A stretch of 64,000 nucleotides of DNA from Candidatus Rifleibacterium amylolyticum. GTDB taxonomy: Bacteria > Muiribacteriota > Ozemobacteria > Ozemobacterales > Ozemobacteraceae. The stretch lies in the NCBI GenBank assembly GCA_009917695.1, contig JAACJG010000008.1, positions 124,001-188,000 on the forward strand, in the 5' to 3' direction. A model generated the notes under the pieces. The model saw nothing but the letters and a program-made list of their open reading frames with translations. It was not told the origin of the DNA and did no database searches. This document shows, piece by piece, positions 1 through 9,501 of the stretch. Position 1 is the stretch's first letter, and each line of letters begins with the position of its first letter. Both the position numbers and the translations under genes were made by a program.

Positions 1-2757
1 ATCGGCCTGCTTTTTCGCCTTTTTGAGGGCGCCGGCGAATCCTGATTCTGGTTTAACAACGTCTGTCTGAGGCTCTGATTGAGCTTCGACAGGCGTTGTT
101 TTATCAGGCCCGGCAAGCGGACGCCACGCAACGTTGTCGCTTCCGGTTGAAGCGGCGGCAGGCGCAGGCTGTTTTGCCTGACGCTGCAGACGACCCAGCA
201 GAATGCTCAAAAGCGCAGTGCGGCGTTCGGCGATTTCAAAAAACATCAATAACAGCGCAAAAAGCAGCAACCAGTCAGATATATTGCGAAACTGCACTGT
301 AGACGGCATCGACTGCCAGGCCTGCGACAGATCGATAAGCTCGACACCACCCGTAATGGCAGCCATTTCACGCAACGCCTGCGAACCAGCTTCGAGGTGC
401 TGCGGTCGGTATTCCTGAGAATATGGCAGGCAGACCGGGTACAGGCGCAATCTGCGATTGTTGCCGGCCTCGACCATCGAGACGAGAGTTTCGTTTCCAC
501 GTAGTTGCAGACTTGCCGACAGCGAGTCGGCGGTGTCCCAGTTCATCGTCAGATTTTCGCTTACCGGTTCCTGACCGGCAAATGAGCGTAATACAGTGAT
601 TTGCGGATTCTCCCTGAAAATCTCACGTTCACGCTCGGGATCGAGATGCAGAACCGCCTGCCACTGCCCGTTCACTATCGTCTGAGTTACCGGCATGTTG
701 TCGATACTCTGTCGCTCATCTGCAGCTGTCCACAGACAGAGACCCACAAGGATTTCAGAAGCGCCCGCACTGTTTAAAAACGGCTGGCCGAGAGTATCAT
801 CGATAACGCCCATATAACAGGCAACCCGGCCAAGCCCCTGCTGCCAGCCGGCAATCATTGGCGCACTGTTCTCATCAATAGTTTTCATGGCTATCTGTGC
901 TTCCGGGCGGGCATAGCAGAGATTGTAGGCACCGACACTCGAGCGCAACGACAGTGGTTTTCCGGTAAAAACCGCCAGGGCTTCGCTGGTTTCGACACCG
1001 GTCGGCTCATCGAGAAAGGTGCTGCGCGCAGCGACAAAGGTATCTTGAGTAAAAAGGCGGGGCAGTTCGCCCGGGTCGTTGGTAAAGAAAATACGTCCTT
1101 TGCCCTCGGCAGCGATCTTTTTAAGCAGGTTGGCGTCAGAATCAGTCTCGCGGCCAAGTCCGATGACGCTGCAGGTAATACCCGCCCTGCCGGCCTTGTC
1201 GAGCAGCACCCAGTATTGCCCGGGCTGTTCCGAATCAGAAGCATCAGCAAACAAAATGATATGCCTGGTCTTTGCCTTCGACGTCAGCAGCATTTCGCAG
1301 GCTTTACTCAAGCCAGCTTCTACGTATATTCCGCCACCCATCGACTCAACCCGCAAAACCTTGTTGCGCACCGCGTCCTTGTTGGTAAGCGGCTGTAGAT
1401 CAGTAATCACATGCGGTTCAGTGTCAACAGCGAGCAAACCGAATTCATCCAGTGGTGACAACAGATCTATTGTGTTAGCCGCCGCGATATTGGCGAGATC
1501 CATCTTGGTGCGATCGCCCTGAGCCGGTGCCGCCATACTGCCGGAACGGTCGAGAACCAGCACCAGTGCCAGCGCGAGTTTGCGGTGCTCAGAACGCAGT
1601 TCGAGCGAAACCGGCAGAATCGGTTCGAGCACCGACTGGTAGTAGCCGCCATTACCATAAGAATTGCGACCGCCGGTGAGCAGCAGACCTCCGCCAAGAT
1701 GACGAACCCAGGCCGAAAGAACCTGCATGCCATGCATGCCAAGGCGATTAGCCGAAACATTTTCGATGATCACCGCCGAGTAGCCGGCAAGAAACTCAAG
1801 ACTCCAGCTGATGTCAATCGGGCTCATAACTTCTACACGCTGATTCTGTTTTTTGAGCAGACCGGCCAGCGGATTATCGGGATTCTCGCTGACCAGCAGA
1901 AGTGGCATGCGGCCACGCACCTCGGCAAGAGCTGCGGCAATATTGTTCTCTGGCACAGGATCTTTGCCGTGACTGCCGGTTACCCGCAGCTCGTATTTGA
2001 GCACAGAAGCTTCGCCGGAGCTGTGCCGAAAAGTAACGCTGTTACTGCCACGACGAAGCTGACGACTGACGCTGGCTATTGTCTTACCAGCGCAAAGAAG
2101 TTCGATCGTGGCAACCTGTTCGATCGGGGCATATATCTCGGCAGCAAGCATGAAGTTTTCGCCGGGTTCAAGCAACCCGGGCACTTCAAAACGGCTGATT
2201 GCCAGATCGTTGGCGGTATCACGGCTGAGCAGGCGATAGTCGATCGGAACGCCGCGGGCAGCTGCTTTGAATGAAGCCGGAATCGGGTCTTTACCGCTCC
2301 ACAGGCCGTCAGAAACTACAATCAGTCGCGCTGCGAGATCGCCGGGAACCAGAGACAACGCCCGCTCGATTGCTTCACTGAGGTTAGAGGCTTCCGGGTT
2401 GATGGTTGAACTGAAACCAGAAAAAGAGCCACGACCTGGCGGCATTTCCACCCGGACCTCATCAGCGAAGGACAATACCCCGAGTTTCGCATTTCCTGGC
2501 ATCTGCTGGCGCAGCAGCGAAAGAGTTTCAGAAATACGAGTATCAGAGTCGGCCGGCATCGACAGACTGCGGTCGGCAACGACGACCAGCATGCCTTCGC
2601 GGCCGGGCAGGCGTAATTGCATGCCAGCCAGTGCCAGAATTACCAGTATGACAACCAGTATACGCAGCGCCATGATCTTGCGCGAGCGCATACGCAGGGC
2701 AAAAACGGCCCACAGGCCCGGAAAAAGCAGTAACAGCCAATGAGGTTCAGTAAACAT
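1..2757 (-). CDS. Dual-VWA membrane protein with GATase-like middle domain (3' end outside window)
   Basis: An open frame of 919 codons starts at ATG 2757 and has no stop before position 1, so the C-terminus lies outside the window. Two N-terminal membrane helices (about residues 7-21 and 31-46) are followed by a first VWA domain with the MIDAS motif DRSLS at 62-66. Residues about 283-385 resemble the class-I glutamine-amidotransferase-like module (GLLLTGGRNSYGNGGY) found in such proteins. A second VWA domain begins with DRSGS at about 403. Another helix lies near residues 822-840, before an Ala/Pro/Lys-rich cytoplasmic tail. The start overlaps the end of the upstream BatA-like gene by 11 nt. 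It belongs to the MoxR/DUF58/VWA operon. By family knowledge such proteins are metal-dependent adhesion or assembly platforms worked by the MoxR ATPase; the exact substrate is unknown. Confidence 0.85.
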   Translation of the reverse strand, partial: MFTEPHWLLLLFPGLWAVFALRMRSRKIMALRILVVILVILALAGMQLRLPGREGMLVVVADRSLSMPADSDTRISETLSLLRQQMPGNAKLGVLSFADEVRVEMPPGRGSFSGFSSTINPEASNLSEAIERALSLVPGDLAARLIVVSDGLWSGKDPIPASFKAAARGVPIDYRLLSRDTANDLAISRFEVPGLLEPGENFMLAAEIYAPIEQVATIELLCAGKTIASVSRQLRRGSNSVTFRHSSGEASVLKYELRVTGSHGKDPVPENNIAAALAEVRGRMPLLLVSENPDNPLAGLLKKQNQRVEVMSPIDISWSLEFLAGYSAVIIENVSANRLGMHGMQVLSAWVRHLGGGLLLTGGRNSYGNGGYYQSVLEPILPVSLELRSEHRKLALALVLVLDRSGSMAAPAQGDRTKMDLANIAAANTIDLLSPLDEFGLLAVDTEPHVITDLQPLTNKDAVRNKVLRVESMGGGIYVEAGLSKACEMLLTSKAKTRHIILFADASDSEQPGQYWVLLDKAGRAGITCSVIGLGRETDSDANLLKKIAAEGKGRIFFTNDPGELPRLFTQDTFVAARSTFLDEPTGVETSEALAVFTGKPLSLRSSVGAYNLCYARPEAQIAMKTIDENSAPMIAGWQQGLGRVACYMGVIDDTLGQPFLNSAGASEILVGLCLWTAADERQSIDNMPVTQTIVNGQWQAVLHLDPEREREIFRENPQITVLRSFAGQEPVSENLTMNWDTADSLSASLQLRGNETLVSMVEAGNNRRLRLYPVCLPYSQEYRPQHLEAGSQALREMAAITGGVELIDLSQAWQSMPSTVQFRNISDWLLLFALLLMFFEIAERRTALLSILLGRLQRQAKQPAPAAASTGSDNVAWRPLAGPDKTTPVEAQSEPQTDVVKPESGFAGALKKAKKQAD

Positions 2758-4507
2758 GGCCCGGCCTCCCCTGTCGCAGCAGCCACTGATGCAGAATCAG
2801 CAGCAGAAGTGCCGGCACGATAAACCACCAGCGCACATCGGAAAAATAGCGGGAAGCATCACCAGAAGCCAGTTCGATCTCAGGCAGACTGGTCTGTAGA
2901 CCTGTCAAATCTGATTCTTCGACAGAATTCAGATTCGCCGCAGTTTTCCAGTTCATTTCTCCGGCCTGAAGCGAATAAATGCCGGGCTCTCTGACGATAA
3001 ACCCGGCGTTGCGGCGCCAGACCTGTATTTCGGCTTCACGACCAGATGGCGAGATAACCTTGAGGTTTTTAACACCGGTCGGCAGGTTCACTTTCACTTC
3101 CATGCCGCTGCGGTAGTTGAACTGAATTGGCCCTGGATTAGCCTGCTGCCGCCAGTTGAGCAGGTTCCAGAAAAAGACCGGCCAGACAGCTGTAGCATGC
3201 AGATTTGAGCGATCAGCGGTAAGATTCAGAAAAATAGTGCGGTCACCATGTGAATCTTCCGCCGCGATCAACAGCGGCACCCCGGCAACCGACATAAGAG
3301 GCTGACCAGCAACGCTGAAATTGCGATCAAATGCCCAGGCTGCCAGCACTTTCGGCAACCCGCCCAGCAATGGATGATTCTTGTCTACCGCGACTGAGCC
3401 ACGCACCGTTACAGGCTGTGTGGCATTATGGATGACAAAATTCCAGCGGCCGCTAACCGGGGTTATCTCCCCTGCCCCTTCAAAAAAAGCGAGATGACTG
3501 CCAGAAGCGACTACTGCAGCAAGCCCGCTGCTGGTGAGTGTCCGCTCAAGCAGGGGGCGCAACCTGGCCGACAGGCTGGCAAGTTCGACCCTGACCGGCT
3601 CTGGCCGCACCGGCAACAGCCAGGCCTGATTATCATAGTCGATGCCATCGTTTTTGACCAGAGCTCTGATCTCTGCCTCTGTGTCTTTAACCGACAGACG
3701 GACACGTCGATGTGAGCGCGCAGCAAGTTCGAGGTCAAGGCGTTCGAGCACGGTTCCATTGCCGGCATTGACTATTTCGGCCTGAAGCCGCGCCGGAGCC
3801 GTCGCAAAGTTTACGAATTCAAAAAAGCAACGGTCTACGTCACCGAGCGCATAGCGATTGGCTGTAGTTATGGCAATATTGGCGAGCGGCTGACCAAAAG
3901 ACAGCCAGCTGATATTGTCGGCGAGAACCTGTTGGGTTGGTCGGTCAGTAATGACGAGCACTCTGGTATCAGGCGAGCATATTTCTGAAACGTTTCTGAG
4001 AGCAGCATTCAAATCGGAATACGGCGAACGGCAACGCCAGCCTCCAATCAGATGCGATGCTTCGGCCGCTTTCAAATCTGACCGGCCGATAATTTCTGGT
4101 TCAACCCCGGCCCGAATCATGGTCAGCCTGACAAAATTCCGCGTCAGAATATTTTTGTCGAGCCACGTCAGCGCCCGACTGCGGGCAGTTTCGCCGCTGC
4201 CGGCCGACATTGACAGCGAGTCGTCGAGAATCAGAGCAACCGGCACCAGCTGATCGCCGGTAACGGCACGCGGGGTAGCCGCAGCTAGAACCAGCAGAAC
4301 CAGAATAAACAATTCGAGCACCAGCACGAGCGGAATCTGCAGACGGGTAATTTTGCGCCCACCCTCGGCCGGCACCTTGACATGGCTCCAGAACATCAGC
4401 GATGACACCCTGATATTACGCGACTGGCGGCGAAACAGATATATGGCTGTGACCGCTGCCAGTGCCAGAAGTCCCCAGAAAGCCAGAGGGCTCATGAATA
4501 TCGGCAT
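2747..4507 (-). CDS. BatA-like protein with VWA domain
   Basis: The N-terminus has the BatA signature: a first helix (FWGLLALAAVTAIYLF), a short cytoplasmic loop, and a second helix at about 60-78. A VWA domain follows with MIDAS residues DDSLS at about 96-100, counted from the upstream Met. A C-terminal helix (WWFIVPALLLLILHQWLL) anchors the far end, so the VWA domain and the middle region face the periplasm. Two adjacent ATGs exist at 4510 and 4507. The AGGAG at 4514-4518 sits 3 nt from the first and 6 nt from the second, so 4507 is preferred. The gene overlaps DUF58 upstream and the dual-VWA gene downstream, so all three are probably translationally coupled. Bat proteins were named for Bacteroides aerotolerance, but their molecular role is unclear and no aerotolerance role is claimed here. 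Confidence 0.85.
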   Translation of the reverse strand: MPIFMSPLAFWGLLALAAVTAIYLFRRQSRNIRVSSLMFWSHVKVPAEGGRKITRLQIPLVLVLELFILVLLVLAAATPRAVTGDQLVPVALILDDSLSMSAGSGETARSRALTWLDKNILTRNFVRLTMIRAGVEPEIIGRSDLKAAEASHLIGGWRCRSPYSDLNAALRNVSEICSPDTRVLVITDRPTQQVLADNISWLSFGQPLANIAITTANRYALGDVDRCFFEFVNFATAPARLQAEIVNAGNGTVLERLDLELAARSHRRVRLSVKDTEAEIRALVKNDGIDYDNQAWLLPVRPEPVRVELASLSARLRPLLERTLTSSGLAAVVASGSHLAFFEGAGEITPVSGRWNFVIHNATQPVTVRGSVAVDKNHPLLGGLPKVLAAWAFDRNFSVAGQPLMSVAGVPLLIAAEDSHGDRTIFLNLTADRSNLHATAVWPVFFWNLLNWRQQANPGPIQFNYRSGMEVKVNLPTGVKNLKVISPSGREAEIQVWRRNAGFIVREPGIYSLQAGEMNWKTAANLNSVEESDLTGLQTSLPEIELASGDASRYFSDVRWWFIVPALLLLILHQWLLRQGRPGHVY

Positions 4508-4509
4508 CA

Positions 4510-5385
4510 TCAGCTCCTGGTCATTATTATCTCGGTTTTCAGCAGTTCGACCGGCACGAAATCACCGAGCAGCTGCTCTCCAAGACAATGAGTAAATACC
4601 GCTCCATACTTGCTGCAACACTTTTTCCAGTATTCCTGATGCCGGGTAAAGTTGCGTAAATACTCGGCAATCAGGCTTTCATCGGCGATCAGCTCAACTG
4701 CTTCGGCCGTTTCGCAGTCTATAAGCCTGACGTTACCAGCAAAATCGGGAGCGACATCTTCGCGGGCGAGGACCTGTACAACGGTAAGCAGCGCAGCACC
4801 ATCAGAAAGCTGTCGCAGCACCGACACCGGTTCCTGGTTCCAGAAAAGGTCGCTGAGCAGTATGCGGACTGCATTAGTGCGCAGCCTGGGCGGAAACGAG
4901 GTGATGGTTTCGCCGACGTTACCACTGTAATCAAAATCAGCGCCCTGCCATTGGCTAAGTGGCAGAGTCGCCGCCTCAACCTTGCGACAGCGATCTTTGA
5001 GCAACCAGCAGCTCACAGTGTAACCCGAATTTAGCGCTGCCACCCGAAGCATTGCTGCCAGCGCCATGGTTGCTGCGCCTTTATGAAACGTTTCGCCGGC
5101 CATTGACAGTGAAGCATCGATCAGAATATCGAGATGCGGCGAAATCTCTTCACGAAAAAGCTTGACGGTCAGGCGATCGGAACGCGCCATGGCGTTCCAG
5201 TCGATGTGTCTTATGTCATCACCGGGCTGGTATTCTCGATGATCGAGGAATTCGAGAGAATTGCCGGTATTGCGCCCAAAGCGGCTGCCACCCTGCAGCC
5301 CGGAAAACCGCGAAGACACGTTCAGGTAAAAACGCTGACCTGCGATCTCTGCGGCTTCTATGCTGCTTTTAATCAACTTATGCAC
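4510..5385 (-). CDS. DUF58 family protein
   Basis: 291 residues with the diagnostic DUF58 block REYQPGDDIRHIDWNA at residues 50-65, followed by a VWA-like fold whose LIDASLSM segment (about 88-95) keeps a MIDAS-like D-x-S-x-S. No membrane helix is seen, so this is the short cytoplasmic form. The start codon is GTG at 5385, just after the stop of the permease gene; no better in-frame ATG precedes the conserved region. DUF58 proteins almost always sit next to moxR and VWA genes, as here, and are thought to be adaptors between the MoxR ATPase and VWA membrane proteins. The biochemical activity of the family is not established. Confidence 0.88.
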   Translation of the reverse strand: MHKLIKSSIEAAEIAGQRFYLNVSSRFSGLQGGSRFGRNTGNSLEFLDHREYQPGDDIRHIDWNAMARSDRLTVKLFREEISPHLDILIDASLSMAGETFHKGAATMALAAMLRVAALNSGYTVSCWLLKDRCRKVEAATLPLSQWQGADFDYSGNVGETITSFPPRLRTNAVRILLSDLFWNQEPVSVLRQLSDGAALLTVVQVLAREDVAPDFAGNVRLIDCETAEAVELIADESLIAEYLRNFTRHQEYWKKCCSKYGAVFTHCLGEQLLGDFVPVELLKTEIIMTRS

Positions 5386-5390
5386 TGTGA

Positions 5391-6848
5391 TCAGTAATCC
5401 ATTTCCTTGTAATAGTCTCTGAACTGACGAGAAAGCCAGGGGGTGTTGACAATCAGACTTATTATTGCCAGCAAAGCAGCAAACAGCAGAACCGAATCAC
5501 TGCGCCGCACCGCTGTTACGTAAAGCGGATTAGCGATCAGCAGGGTTTCAGAGTCAAGCCCGATGATTCCGCCAGCCAGTATTGGCACAAGCGAAAATAC
5601 GGCACAGGTAAGAAGTGCCACAACCCAGGTATTGCGGATATCTATCTGCTCTGACAGGAATATGCGTCGGATAAAAGACGCCAACAGAGCATAACCCAGC
5701 ATATAACAGTAAAAGCTGCCGGCATAAAGCATATAGTCATTCATCATACCGCGACCATGAGTGAAACCGCTCGGCTGCAAGCCCGCTGCCACAAGAGCGA
5801 TGACAAAGGTGAGAATCTGCATTACCAGAATCCAGGCCAGACCACCGGCAGCCCCACTGAAAAACAGGAAGGCCACACGGGCGCGGAAGAAGCCCTTCGG
5901 TATCTCACGGGCAACCCGTTCGGTAACATAATCCCGCTCAGACACTGCAATCAGACAGGCCATGCTGAGCACGTAACTCGACAGAAAGCCCCATACCACG
6001 AAAATTTCAGAACTCGCACTGATGCCGGCCCAGTAGGCGCAAAGCAGCAGTGTCACCAACCAGAGTATGGTCGAAGCAACCCGCACAGGCAGCATGCGGT
6101 TGGTACCGGCCGGCGCCACAACAGCTGCGGCGGCATGATAAAGCATGTAGATCAGCAGAGACATGAAAACGACGAAAGTCGCCAGCGAAGAAAATAGATA
6201 ACCAGAGTTGAAGGTGCGGTCGAGACCATATCTGATCATCTCGCTGCTCATACCGAGCAGGCTGAAAAAAGTGATAACCTGAAACAGCAGTCCGGCTCCG
6301 CGAAACAGATACATACTGCCGCCCTCACGTGAAAGACTGCCAATACAGATCTGAAACATGGCACCGGCGGCGCTGACAAACAACCCAAGTCCGATAAGAA
6401 TAAAAGTCGCCCAGAGATCGACGCCACTCAAAAAGAAAGTCATCGACATGAAGGGTGCAAATGCACTGTTGATAAGCAATATAATAATAAATGCCGCAGC
6501 AAACTTTCCTCGAATAATCGTTTGCGGCGTAATCGTCGTGATAAAAAGCAGCTCATCGCTGCCCTCGTTGCGTTCACGCGAGAACCTGAAGCCTGAATAG
6601 ATCGGAATTATCGCGAAACTGGCGAGAAACAGCACACCGTAAAGGAACATCAGGGTTTCCTGACCGGCATTACTGTAGCGTGTTTGTTGATCGGCCAACG
6701 ACAGGCTGAGCACGACACACTGAAAACCGAGAAAAAGAATGAGCACGCCCCAGAAGAATTTGCCGCGCACGATCTGGCGCAGTTCCTTGACGATGATCGG
6801 GTTGACCCAGCCGTCGAGCCGGTCAAGAATATTGGCTATGGCTGTCAT
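5391..6848 (-). CDS. ABC-2 type transporter permease
   Basis: 485 residues. The cytoplasmic start (NPIIVKELRQIVRGKFFW) is the usual entry of ABC-2 permeases of the gliding-type/Nod-like families. About twelve hydrophobic segments follow, suggesting a fused or duplicated permease. The gene overlaps the ATPase gene by 4 nt (ATGA at 6845-6848), so the two subunits are made together. It lies between the ATPase and DUF58 inside the MoxR operon. The substrate is not evident. ABC-2 exporters paired with an exported accessory protein, as here with the 576-residue neighbour, recall the GldA/GldF/GldG arrangement, but this is analogy rather than clear homology. Confidence 0.85.
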   Translation of the reverse strand: MTAIANILDRLDGWVNPIIVKELRQIVRGKFFWGVLILFLGFQCVVLSLSLADQQTRYSNAGQETLMFLYGVLFLASFAIIPIYSGFRFSRERNEGSDELLFITTITPQTIIRGKFAAAFIIILLINSAFAPFMSMTFFLSGVDLWATFILIGLGLFVSAAGAMFQICIGSLSREGGSMYLFRGAGLLFQVITFFSLLGMSSEMIRYGLDRTFNSGYLFSSLATFVVFMSLLIYMLYHAAAAVVAPAGTNRMLPVRVASTILWLVTLLLCAYWAGISASSEIFVVWGFLSSYVLSMACLIAVSERDYVTERVAREIPKGFFRARVAFLFFSGAAGGLAWILVMQILTFVIALVAAGLQPSGFTHGRGMMNDYMLYAGSFYCYMLGYALLASFIRRIFLSEQIDIRNTWVVALLTCAVFSLVPILAGGIIGLDSETLLIANPLYVTAVRRSDSVLLFAALLAIISLIVNTPWLSRQFRDYYKEMDY

Positions 6849-7774
6849 TGTACTTCACCCCTGGTAATGTTCATGAATACTGACTCAAGATTCTGCTGGC
6901 GGAACCGGAATTCGATAATCTTTCTGTCGGCCGCCACGATTTCTTTCAGCAGTGCAAAAGCTTCTTCGTCGTTGCCAGCATAGTCGAACTCGACACTTTT
7001 GCCGTTAACCACAAGATTCTCGACACCCGGCAGAAGAATCATGAAATTTGAAAACTCTTCGAGGCTCCCAACTGGCCTGATAATCAGGCGACGATGCGAG
7101 ACTTCGGCTTCGGTAATTTCCTCGATCGAACCAAACTTGAGCATGGCGCCCTGCTCGATGATCAGCGTCGAAGTGCAAATTTCGGAAAGCTCACTGAGAA
7201 TATGCGAACTGATGAGAATACCTTTGCCCTGACGACTCAGCACGCGCAACAGTTCACGCAGTTCTATGCGGGCGCGCGGGTCGAGACCGGCTGCCGGCTC
7301 ATCCATAAGAATAAAGGACGGGTCATGAATCAGAGCCCGGGCAATACTCACCCTTTGCTTCATACCTTTCGACAGTGCAGAAAGCAGCTTTTCTCGAATA
7401 TTAATGAGATTGGTGAATTCCATCAGATCGTGCACCAGCCCGCGCCGCCGCGCCGGTTTTATCGCGTAAGCTCTGGCAAAAAAATCGATATACTCGAATA
7501 CAGTCATGTCATCCTGCGTCGGCAGAGTGTCAGGTACAAACCCTATTTTCTCACGCGCCATCTCAGGATGGCTGACGATCGAATGTCCATCGAGCTCGAT
7601 ACTGCCGGCACTCGGTTCCTCGATGCTGGCCATCATGCGTAGAGTCGTAGTTTTACCAGCGCCATTGGGGCCGACGAAACCGGTAATATCGCCACCATTA
7701 AGCTGAAAATTCAGGCGCTTTACCGCATGAGTATCGCCAAAATTCTTACTGAGGTTTTTGACGCTTAAAATCAT
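6845..7774 (-). CDS. ABC transporter ATP-binding protein
   Basis: 309 residues with Walker A GPNGAGKT at 35-42, signature LSKGMKQ at 134-140, Walker B ILMDEP at 155-160, followed by GLDP and an H-loop (SSHILSE). The roughly 90-residue C-terminal extension is typical of ATPases serving ABC-2 exporters. ATG 7774 overlaps the stop of the upstream gene by 4 nt and the end overlaps the permease start by 4 nt. Together with the permease it should form an ATP-driven exporter at the inner membrane. Its position inside a MoxR/VWA operon suggests that export and VWA-complex function are linked. Confidence 0.93.
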   Translation of the reverse strand: MILSVKNLSKNFGDTHAVKRLNFQLNGGDITGFVGPNGAGKTTTLRMMASIEEPSAGSIELDGHSIVSHPEMAREKIGFVPDTLPTQDDMTVFEYIDFFARAYAIKPARRRGLVHDLMEFTNLINIREKLLSALSKGMKQRVSIARALIHDPSFILMDEPAAGLDPRARIELRELLRVLSRQGKGILISSHILSELSEICTSTLIIEQGAMLKFGSIEEITEAEVSHRRLIIRPVGSLEEFSNFMILLPGVENLVVNGKSVEFDYAGNDEEAFALLKEIVAADRKIIEFRFRQQNLESVFMNITRGEVQ

Positions 7775-9501
7775 GGCTGCGCCTCCTCTTTGAGAATGCC
7801 TATAACGTAAGACTCTTCTGTCTTTTCGGCTGAACTGTCGAGCGCCTGCACCAGAAATGGCGAGGTCTTTATTTTGGCAATGTAGCCTCCAGCCATAAGA
7901 TAGCGCTCAGGCGACTTGTCAAAATCGCGCAATCGCTTGAACCATGGTCCATTGAAGGTCTCCGCCATTGCGCCCGCCTTTTTCCCGGCGAAACGGCCTG
8001 TAGCTGTCAGCACAGCCTGGCGCCCGGCGCCGATATTAGATCCAACAAAGATTCTGCCATCGCTCACCGCCAGGGTAATGCTTTCGATATCTGAACCAAG
8101 GCCGTTGAGCAGTTGCAGATAGCCGTCCTGCCAGCTCAACCCGACGCGTTCACGTCTGGTCTGCAGGGCGCGCAAATGCATGCTGCGCTCTACTTTTGGC
8201 TTGATCCAGCCAGTCGCCAGATGCTGATCTTCATCGAGCACGATAAAGCGACCGCCATCGGCATTTCTGCCGTAATTGCTGCCATAGGTGTAGACTTCGG
8301 TCTGGTTGTCGAAGCGCAGTCCTTCCGGGCGGGAAGACGACGAAAACAGCGAGTAATTGGCGAGAGTCACTGCCCGATTGTTGCGCTCGTCGAGCAAAGT
8401 CAGCGCCTGCCGTTTTACCCGCAGCGTCGAACTCTCAAAAACGAGGTAATAGCCATAAATGAACATGCAGCAGATTGCCGAGGCCACCGGAACGGTAAGA
8501 AACACCAGAATCTTGCGCCCGAGACGATGCAGCACAAATACGTTAACCGGGCCGATAAGAAAGGCAAATATATAAACGATCACCATTAACCAGCGGGTCG
8601 AGAGCGTCTCGGTCTCTTCATAGGCAAAGCGCAGCGGCGAATCGCCTCTGAATTCATAGCTGGCAAACGCATCGCTGAGATAATTCGGAAATACCAGACC
8701 GGAAGGGCTCGACATCGACTTGATCAGATCAGCTTCAGCTTCGATCAATCGACCGAAACCACCCTCGTAAACTTTCAGATTGAATGGTTGATCAACGCGG
8801 TTCTGAGGTATTTGCACAAAATCATCAGGCACCTCGATACTGCCCATGGTCAAAAGACTGCCACCGGCGCGAACATAATCAAAAACCGCCCGGCGCACGG
8901 GATCTGGCATATCGTTGATGCTGCCGGCATAGAAAACCAGCATATGAAACTGCGAGTAACCAAGCCAGTTTTGATAAAGCTGAGCAAGGCTTCCCTCAAA
9001 CTGGTTCATTTCGACATTAAGAGAATTACCTGCACCGGAGCCCCCGAAAGCAGCTTCGAAATCAGTGCGCGAAATCCGCGAATCGACAAGTATCTGCTTG
9101 CGATGGTAATAACCCCGGTTACAGCGAAAATCGCGATGCAAGCTCTGTTCGCGCAGCGGCACGCCATCGAGTTCGACCCGCATGCCCGACGAGTAGAAAT
9201 CCATGATCGGTATCATTAAAGACTCTTCGCGAACTTCGCCAGCTGCGATCTTGAACCCGCGGGAAACATCTTCGAGGGTTCTCGAATACTGTGCGCGCAT
9301 TGAAAGCCTGACGTCACGCTCGCGGTTGGAACTGTTAGTTATTATTACCCGGCAGAATGCGTAACCGAAAAAGCTCTTCGGTTCAAGATCCGGCATGGCA
9401 GTAATACGAACGCCATCGTAATCTATTGTCTGGGCCTGAACGCTCGAAACAGCCCATAACACAACAAAAAAGAAACATAAAATGTGACGCAGTCTGATCA
9501 C
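7771..9501 (-). CDS. Exported membrane protein, probable ABC transporter accessory
   Basis: 576 residues with a clear signal peptide (helix 5-20, cleavage near VQAQT). An extracytoplasmic beta-rich N-terminal half contains a segment (GSINDMPDPVRRAVFDYVRA, then GGSLLTMG) resembling the GATase/GldG-like fold of ABC auxiliary proteins. Two adjacent helices lie around residues 305-350, and a C-terminal soluble part follows. The start is GTG at 9501, overlapping the MoxR stop as GTGA; a GGAGG lies about 14 nt upstream. It is immediately followed by the ABC ATPase and permease, which supports an accessory role for that exporter. I do not recognise a named family with certainty. Confidence 0.75.
   Translation of the reverse strand: MIRLRHILCFFFVVLWAVSSVQAQTIDYDGVRITAMPDLEPKSFFGYAFCRVIITNSSNRERDVRLSMRAQYSRTLEDVSRGFKIAAGEVREESLMIPIMDFYSSGMRVELDGVPLREQSLHRDFRCNRGYYHRKQILVDSRISRTDFEAAFGGSGAGNSLNVEMNQFEGSLAQLYQNWLGYSQFHMLVFYAGSINDMPDPVRRAVFDYVRAGGSLLTMGSIEVPDDFVQIPQNRVDQPFNLKVYEGGFGRLIEAEADLIKSMSSPSGLVFPNYLSDAFASYEFRGDSPLRFAYEETETLSTRWLMVIVYIFAFLIGPVNVFVLHRLGRKILVFLTVPVASAICCMFIYGYYLVFESSTLRVKRQALTLLDERNNRAVTLANYSLFSSSSRPEGLRFDNQTEVYTYGSNYGRNADGGRFIVLDEDQHLATGWIKPKVERSMHLRALQTRRERVGLSWQDGYLQLLNGLGSDIESITLAVSDGRIFVGSNIGAGRQAVLTATGRFAGKKAGAMAETFNGPWFKRLRDFDKSPERYLMAGGYIAKIKTSPFLVQALDSSAEKTEESYVIGILKEEAQP

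Noticed and set aside
1585-2274. 229-codon open frame on the plus strand opposite the dual-VWA gene
   Set aside because: The minus-strand frame is open for 919 codons and carries MIDAS motifs; the plus-strand frame has none.
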